From Phormidium sp. FACHB-1136 (GTDB lineage: Bacteria; Cyanobacteriota; Cyanobacteriia; Phormidesmidales; Phormidesmidaceae), in NCBI RefSeq assembly GCF_014697375.1, contig NZ_JACJRS010000029.1, forward strand, positions 1 through 57,699: a stretch of 57,699 nt of DNA, written 5' to 3'. Numbering within the stretch: position 1 is the stretch's first letter; every line of letters starts with the position of its first letter. The notes beneath the pieces were generated by a model. The model ran no database searches and was not told where the DNA came from. It saw nothing but the letters and a program-made list of their open reading frames with translations. The position numbers and the translations under genes were made by a program. Below, one piece after another: positions 52,665-57,699 of the stretch.

Positions 52665-53528
52665 ATGACAGCGCAGTTGCCAGTTGAACAGATCCACGTC
52701 GATATGATTCAGCCATCATTAGTTTGGAAATCCAGTGATGGAGCTTCCCAGCTTTATCATGGTGATAGCTTGGATCTTATGGCCTCACTACCTGCTGAGA
52801 GTGTAGACTGTATCTGGACGGATCCTCCCTATAATCTTTCTAACGATGGAATTACCTGTGTCTCTGGACGCATGGTTAAAGTGAATAAAGGTGAATGGGA
52901 TCGTAGCCAAGGCGCTGACTTAGATCATGAGTTTAATCGAACTTGGTTGACGGCTTGCTATCGACTGCTTAAGCCAACAGGAACTATATGGGTAACAGGG
53001 ACTCTGCACGTATATCCATCAGTGGGTTTTGCTATGCAGCAAATCGGTTTTCGTATTCTAAATGATATTATCTGGGAAAAATCTGCTCCTCCTCCTAACC
53101 TAGGATGTCGCTGCTTCACTCATTCAACAGAGTTAATCTTGTGGGCAACAAAAGCACGTAAAGGGAAAGAGCGTTACACATTTAATTATGAGGAGATGAA
53201 AGCCGAAAATGGCGACAAGCAAATGAAAAATGTCTGGAGAATGTCTGCCCCTAGCAAGGGCGAAAAGTTATATGGTAAACATCCAACACAAAAACCTGTC
53301 GAACTTGTTTCACGATGTCTTCGTGCAAGTACAAATCCTGGAGATCTAGTTTTTGATCCTTTTTCAGGATCTTCTACTACTGGAGTTGTAGCTTTAGCCT
53401 TGGGGCGAAAGTTTATTGGTTGCGAAGCAGATGCAGGTCATGCTGAACTATCCATCAAGCGACTGTCTAATCCTATTGAGGTCAAACTCCCCCCTATGCT
53501 AAAGCAAGGACATTTATGGAAAGAGTAG
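52665..53528 (+). CDS. DNA amino-methyltransferase, beta class (N6-adenine or N4-cytosine)
   Basis: A 287-residue methyltransferase starting at ATG 52665 (TAQLPVEQIHVDMIQPS); a GTG at 52629 would overlap the palindrome and is less likely. The catalytic motif IV is DPPYN (residues 53-57, in CIWTDPPYNLSND). The SAM-binding motif I comes later: FDPFSGSSTTGVVALALGRKFIG. The order IV before I defines the beta class. HPTQKPVEL is the usual motif X region. It overlaps the nuclease gene by 13 bases, so they form a type II restriction-modification operon. The recognition sequence cannot be read from the protein. Confidence 0.92.
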   Translation: MTAQLPVEQIHVDMIQPSLVWKSSDGASQLYHGDSLDLMASLPAESVDCIWTDPPYNLSNDGITCVSGRMVKVNKGEWDRSQGADLDHEFNRTWLTACYRLLKPTGTIWVTGTLHVYPSVGFAMQQIGFRILNDIIWEKSAPPPNLGCRCFTHSTELILWATKARKGKERYTFNYEEMKAENGDKQMKNVWRMSAPSKGEKLYGKHPTQKPVELVSRCLRASTNPGDLVFDPFSGSSTTGVVALALGRKFIGCEADAGHAELSIKRLSNPIEVKLPPMLKQGHLWKE

Positions 53529-54154
53529 ATGCAGTAGCTAGACTCACAACACTGATAGGTCAAGATCTCCGACAATTAGCAGATCAATTTAACGTCACGG
53601 TCTGGAGTCAAGAAGGAAAGAAAAATAAAGGCTGGGCTGGCCATACTATTGAACGTTACTTAGGCTTGGCTCTCAATTCCTCTCGTTCTCCTAATTTCGG
53701 TAGTTGGGAACTAAAATTGGTGCCGTTAGTAGCTCGAAAGACTGGAAAACTTAGAGTAAAGGAAACGATGGCTATCACTATGATTGATCCTGTAGAAGTT
53801 GTGAATAAAGAGTTTGAGGAAAGCCACTTATTCAACAAATTAAAGAAAATTGTTGTTGTGGCCCGTGTCTTTGAAAGTCAAAACGATAATCGATCCTTAG
53901 TGCATTCAGTAGCTTCCTTTGATCTTGACGATCCTGATATTTTCAATCAAGTAAAGGCGGACTATGAACTTGTCCGAAACACCATTAAAGAGGAAGGATT
54001 TTTGAGGCTTAGTGGCAAAATGGGAAGGCTTGTTCAGCCTAGAACTAAGGGACAGGGGCACGGAAGCACATCAAGAGCCTTCTATGCTCGTACTAATTTT
54101 GTTGCACACATCTTAGGATCAGGATACTCAATTCCTTTGCCCGTAGATAACTAA
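53516..54154 (+). CDS. MutH/Sau3AI-family restriction endonuclease
   Basis: A 212-residue single-domain nuclease. HTIERYLGLALN contains the early Glu (46) equivalent to Glu56 of MutH, and SPNFGSWELKLVPL gives Glu65 and Lys67 of the D-x(n)-E-x-K site. The position of the MutH Asp70 appears to be Asn60 here, with a shorter spacing. KETMAITMIDP, KKIVVVARVFES and the terminal HGSTSRAFYARTNFVAHILG are further family-like blocks. The methyltransferase overlapping it by 13 bases identifies it as the restriction partner. Recognition could be GATC-like as in MutH and Sau3AI, but that is inference. Confidence 0.75.
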   Translation: MERVDAVARLTTLIGQDLRQLADQFNVTVWSQEGKKNKGWAGHTIERYLGLALNSSRSPNFGSWELKLVPLVARKTGKLRVKETMAITMIDPVEVVNKEFEESHLFNKLKKIVVVARVFESQNDNRSLVHSVASFDLDDPDIFNQVKADYELVRNTIKEEGFLRLSGKMGRLVQPRTKGQGHGSTSRAFYARTNFVAHILGSGYSIPLPVDN

Positions 54155-54173
54155 TTTCTATGAAGAGAAAGTA

Positions 54174-54884
54174 CTAATAAATTTGATCTCGAAAAGCATA
54201 ACTCATATCACTCCAGTCTTGCGGCGGCCGACCTTCTACTAAAGCTCGCTTCATAACCTCGCCTAGCTTGTGTTTATGCTTGTTGTCCTGAAAGCAATGC
54301 AGTGCCTCAAGATACCGTGCGAAAGGCATTTTTCTGCCCTGAAACCTTGGCATGGGATAGTTAATGTCTTCTTGAAGGACTATCCAAAAAATCGAATTGA
54401 ATAATTCATCAAAGCCTAAGTCTTTTTGATTAGCCGTTGGATTGTAAGTTTTACCTAATTTTGCATGAACCTCTTCAGCACGTCTAAGGATAGCCTTATG
54501 AACAGGACGAAGAGAATAATCTCTAACTTCAGCTTCTTCAGAGAAGCTAATTTGACCTCTCTGTGCTACTTCGACAAGAAGTTTTCTCATAACTTCAGGA
54601 TCAAATCCATGAAGACATTTATTGTAGATATCTACAATAATATTGACATGAGAAAGTGAGACTTTAAAATCTGGGGTAACAAGATCAACTCTATAATCAT
54701 AGACGACCTTGCCGTATCTAAATCCTGTCTTTAAGCCAGGGTAGCTAATATGAATCTCAGATCCGTTAGAGCACTTATAAGCTAAACGATGTTTTTCATG
54801 GCGCAGCCCTTTTTGGACTAAGATCTCATAGTTTTGAGATTCAAAAATCTTCTTTAATTTCTGTTCTGCTTCAGAATAGTTCAT
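54174..54884 (-). CDS. Uncharacterised protein next to the restriction system
   Basis: A 236-residue AT-rich gene, convergent with the nuclease (20 bases between stops). I do not recognise it. The N-terminus (YSEAEQKLKKIFESQNYEILVQKG) followed by RLAYKCSNGSEIHISYPGLK looks like a small alpha/beta domain with nuclease-like strands. The centre is helical, and the C-terminus has EALHCFQDNKHKHKLGEVMKRALVEGRPPQDW. Its codon use and AT content match the restriction genes, so it was probably acquired with them. Possible roles: control protein, accessory nuclease or anti-restriction; none is supported by a motif. Confidence 0.6.
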   Translation of the reverse strand: MNYSEAEQKLKKIFESQNYEILVQKGLRHEKHRLAYKCSNGSEIHISYPGLKTGFRYGKVVYDYRVDLVTPDFKVSLSHVNIIVDIYNKCLHGFDPEVMRKLLVEVAQRGQISFSEEAEVRDYSLRPVHKAILRRAEEVHAKLGKTYNPTANQKDLGFDELFNSIFWIVLQEDINYPMPRFQGRKMPFARYLEALHCFQDNKHKHKLGEVMKRALVEGRPPQDWSDMSYAFRDQIY

Positions 54885-54931
54885 CGCATTAAGATCCTGT
54901 ATAGCTGATCAAACGGTACATTTTTGTAGCT

Positions 54932-54966
54932 GAGATCCCAAGGCTCTTAAAGAACCCTGGGATCTC
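54932..54966. repeat. Hairpin repeat GAGATCCCAGGGTTCTT family
   Basis: Two 17-base arms (GAGATCCCAAGGCTCTT and AAGAACCCTGGGATCTC) match at 15 of 17 positions around a one-base centre. The core is the same as in the inverted repeat at 7003-7086. It lies between the unknown gene and the truncated tubulin-like gene. Confidence 0.65.
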
Positions 54967-54975
54967 GGTGTGGCC

Positions 54976-57600
54976 CTAAGCCAACTCTGATCGCACGTTC
55001 TCCTCAATAATAGCTACCTGTTCATTGGTCAGGCTCAATTCTTCCTGAAGTTCCAGCAGTTGGGCCTGTTCTTCGAGGTCAATGTCGCCATCATTTTCGA
55101 TGAAAGCGCGGAACATTAGGGCATATTCAGCGGCGGCTTGTTCGATGGTGTCTTGGGGTTGGTATTGGGCCGCAATCGCATTTGCCTGTTCTACCAAAAC
55201 CCCATACTTCACCCGGAATTTCTCCAGCAGTTCTAGCTCCGTAGTGGAGGGATTGCCGCGACGGTAACAGGTTTCGACGAGTTTGGCGTATTTGCCCAGA
55301 TTCTCATCGGCGGAGGCGACGGGCGCGGCGGCTGGGGTGGCCACGGCGGGGGCTGGTACAACCGGGGTAGAGGCCACAGGGGTTGGGGTCACGGGGGCAG
55401 GCGGGTTGGGAATGGCGACGGCGGGTTGGGGATTTTCGCCAGGAATGAAGAGGCGATGGGTGGTGACGAAGTTGGAAATCGCCGCCTGGATGCGTTTGTA
55501 GTCGTCGCTGTCGGGGCCGCCGGGGAGGGTTTGTTCCTGCTGTTTCAGGTAGGTCATCACCTGGGTGTAGAGGGCTTGTTTTTGGGGTTTGGTGGCAGCC
55601 TGTTCGCCGATGGCGCGGATGGCATTGTCTAGGGTTTCGGCGAGGCGGCGGTTTTGGTCGGTGAGGAGGAAGTCTTCGGCCTCTTCCCAAGTGGTTCCCA
55701 TCACGTCGGTTTTGTCGAAGCCCGTCAGCTTGTCGCGGTAGGTGAATTTGATTTCTGCAAAGCCCGTCACCCGGTTTTCTTCCTCGCGCACCAGACCCAA
55801 GGCGTTGGCCAGCATGAGGTTGTAGCGGGCCTGCCGTTCGTTGCTGGTTTCGGGCATGATGTCGCCAAACTGGCGATAGTCTTGGTGGGTGTGGAGGGGG
55901 TTGTGGTCGGCCTGGGAAACGGCGCGGTAGAGGGATCGCATCCGTTCCATGCCCTCAATCATCCGCAGGGGGAAGGCTCCGGTTTCTTGGACAAAATAGA
56001 TGTGGTAGGGGTCGTTGAGGGGGCGAATTTCCTTGTCGGTGACGGTGCTGGTTTTGCGAATCATCGGCAACAGGGCCGATACGGCGGGGTCGGTGGGTTT
56101 GCTGCCGCCCTGGATGCCGACCAGTTTTTGGTACTTCTCTAGTTTGTCGTCCCAGCCTAGTTTTTTCTGCTCTTGGCTGAGGCGCAAAAAGGCTTCGGAC
56201 TTCTCGAAGGTGGTTTTGATTTGGGCTTCCTGCATTTCCACGGTGGGGTATTGTTCCAGGAATTTGCGGGCGGTGGAAATGTCGAGTTGGCTGCGACGAC
56301 GGAACACCTCCATGGATTGACCCAAGAGCCGTTCGTAGAGATCTTTGGTTTTGAGGGTATCAAACTGGTAGAGATCAAACAGGCGCAGACGCAGTTCTTC
56401 GAGTACGTTTTGGGAGAGGGTTTGACAGAGAGTTTCTTCCTGGTCAGAAACAGTTTTGGCGTAGGCGGCGTCGATTTCCTTTTCGTCGTAGAGCAAGATG
56501 CCGTTGACCGTCAGCCCCCCGGTTTCGCGGGTGTAGACGCGCTCCTTATCCTGGAGTTCCATCTGCACGCTGGCTAGGACGGTTTCAAAGGCGGTGAGAT
56601 CCACCAAAAGCTGATCGATTTCCTCCCGCAACCCATCCAGCAGCATCACCCCCAGGGTGCGAGCTTTGACCTCCACCTTGGAAACATACACCTGTTCCAG
56701 GGCTTGCATAATGGACTGGAAATCGTCTTCAATTACTTTTTTGCGATTGAGCATCAGCATTTGCTGAGCATGATTATCAATCTGCTTCAGCAAGGTTTGC
56801 AGGGCGTTTTGGGCGGAGCGTTCTTTGGGCAACCAGTTTTTCTGACGATCTTGATCAAACTTGCTGCGGAAGTCGGCAAACACTTCGATCAGGACTTCTA
56901 AAAACTGCCGCGTAAACTTCGGCCCCCGGAAGCGGTCTTCCACCATTTGATAGACCGTGGCCCGCAGTTCCTTGCGCTTTTCGGGAATCAGCCAACTGAG
57001 GTTGTCCCACATTTTTTGGAAGTAGTCGCTCCAGCGTTTGGGGTCGGTGCCTGTGTCGTGGAAGTGGGGGGCGTATTTTTCCTGCTCGTTGGAGATAAAT
57101 CGTTGCAGGTTCTCGAAGGGAATATTCAAATCATTGCGGCGCTTGCGGATGCCCGCTGCCCAGTCCGCCACCTCCTTGGCGTAGGGCTTTTTGTTGTCGC
57201 CCATGCTGATGCTGTCGATGATCTGGTGGTCGTGCTCGGATTCTGCCAAAAACAGACCGGGGAGAATCTCAGTACGAATCAAGTCTGACATGGCCGAAGG
57301 GGCTGGAGTGGGGTTACTCCACCAGTCCACCAACTTACCCGCCAGCCGCGCCGAACAGGCATTCAACACCCGCTCCACCGGAAACTGAATGCTCGACAAC
57401 CCAAAGCTCATAAAGTTTTGGGGATAGCCCAAAGCATCGGGGCTGGCCCAGTGTTTACGGACATTATCCCGCACCAGTTTTTTGTACTGGCTAAAGCCGG
57501 AGGTAAAGTCCAAAAAGATATTTTGGGACACCATTTCTAGCACATCGCCCAGGGTGGGGAAGGTCACCTTATCGTTGCTGTTGCCCACCAAATAAGCTGT
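54976..57600 (-). pseudogene. Large cyanobacterial tubulin-like protein, 5' truncated
   Basis: An open frame of about 871 codons with only TTG/GTG at its beginning. The first residues (LVGNSNDKVTFPTLGDVLEM, VSQNIFLDFTSGFSQYKK) match, as I recall, the middle of the roughly 1,100-1,200-residue tubulin-like proteins of cyanobacteria, just after their GTPase domain. The GTPase part (GxGGTGT motif) is missing. The rest is helical and coiled, with a Pro/Ala/Thr/Val linker (about 755-795), and ends in an acidic QLLELQEELSLTNEQVAIIEENV segment. Upstream homology stops at about 57600, where a mobile element begins. The C-terminal piece may or may not be expressed. Confidence 0.55.
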
Positions 57601-57699
57601 TAGTCATCTAAACTGCGTATAATACATTAAAATTCTGGAATAAGCCATGGGAGTCAGAAACTATCTAACGTCAGAGGAAAAGCAAGAGCTTCAGAAGCA
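57601..57699 (+). mobile_element. Left end of an IS630-like insertion, transposase start
   Basis: From about 57601 the sequence no longer fits the tubulin-like gene. A plus-strand ATG at 57647 opens MGVRNYLTSEEKQELQKA and runs off the window. This resembles the N-terminus of IS630/Tc1-type transposases in cyanobacteria. A TA dinucleotide at 57601-57602 could be the target-site duplication typical of that group. Only 17 codons are visible, so the family is provisional. Confidence 0.4.

Overview
The window is cyanobacterial chromosome. It carries photosystem I genes (psaF, psaJ, psaL), cytochrome b6f petG, a PAM68-type photosystem II assembly factor, Mg-protoporphyrin monomethyl ester cyclase, a phycobilin-type heme oxygenase, a DnaK3/DnaJ pair, a HetZ-related protein and the cyanobacterial fabF-transketolase neighbourhood. 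Fairly GC-rich core genes, heptamer tandem repeats and GATCCCCCTAAATCCCCC-type interspersed repeats suggest a filamentous, non-heterocystous lineage of the Leptolyngbya/Nodosilinea kind. The genus is inference.

Left edge (1-3050): an AT-richer, insertion-sequence-scarred stretch. It holds the start of a transposase, a gene split by one in-frame TAA, a membrane NERD-domain protein and remnants of at least two IS families. Next comes a tetrapyrrole block (3056-6980): an AcsF/ChlA cyclase divergent from heme oxygenase and hemN, resembling the low-oxygen chlAII-ho2-hemN set. Positions 7099-17312 hold an ABC-2 exporter, two universal stress proteins, a secreted helical protein, petG (GTG start, 37 aa), a ribulokinase-like FGGY kinase, a DinG-like protein without a Walker A motif, a DUF2839 protein, a possible small RNA, glutathione peroxidase and prfB with its programmed +1 frameshift.

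Positions 17532-40481 are mostly core genes: prepilin peptidase, psaL-psaJ-psaF divergent from tsaD, two tandem YbjQ-family genes, dnaK3 with an approximately 310-residue low-complexity tail plus dnaJ, a sugar transferase, a HetZ-related gene, a GspE/PilB N-terminal-like protein without ATPase core, PAM68-rpsO, a band-7 protein, a small outer-membrane-type protein, hemC, a TPR protein, leuC, a YkvA protein, a Uma2 nuclease-fold protein and dnaG.

Positions 40482-43971 are the most unusual part. A two-gene, overlapping AAA-type ATPase + TPR unit sits directly after dnaG. It is closed on its far side by a second, 171-bp, nonsense-mutated copy of the dnaG 3' end. This looks like an inserted module using the end of dnaG as its boundary, or a recombination scar. 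Core genes resume to 50655: a RecB-like nuclease, acpP, fabF, transketolase, an HNH nuclease and pgeF.

The right edge (50829-57699) is a second AT-richer accessory island. It has an IS66-type transposase tail cutting an S1-domain gene, small cyanobacterial orphans, a MazF/PemK toxin with its antitoxin, a restriction-modification pair (beta-class amino-methyltransferase plus single-domain MutH/Sau3AI-like nuclease) with a palindrome at its promoter, an unrecognised convergent gene, and the C-terminal part of a large tubulin-like protein whose 5' end has been removed by an IS630-like element running off the window. No rRNA, tRNA or CRISPR array was seen.
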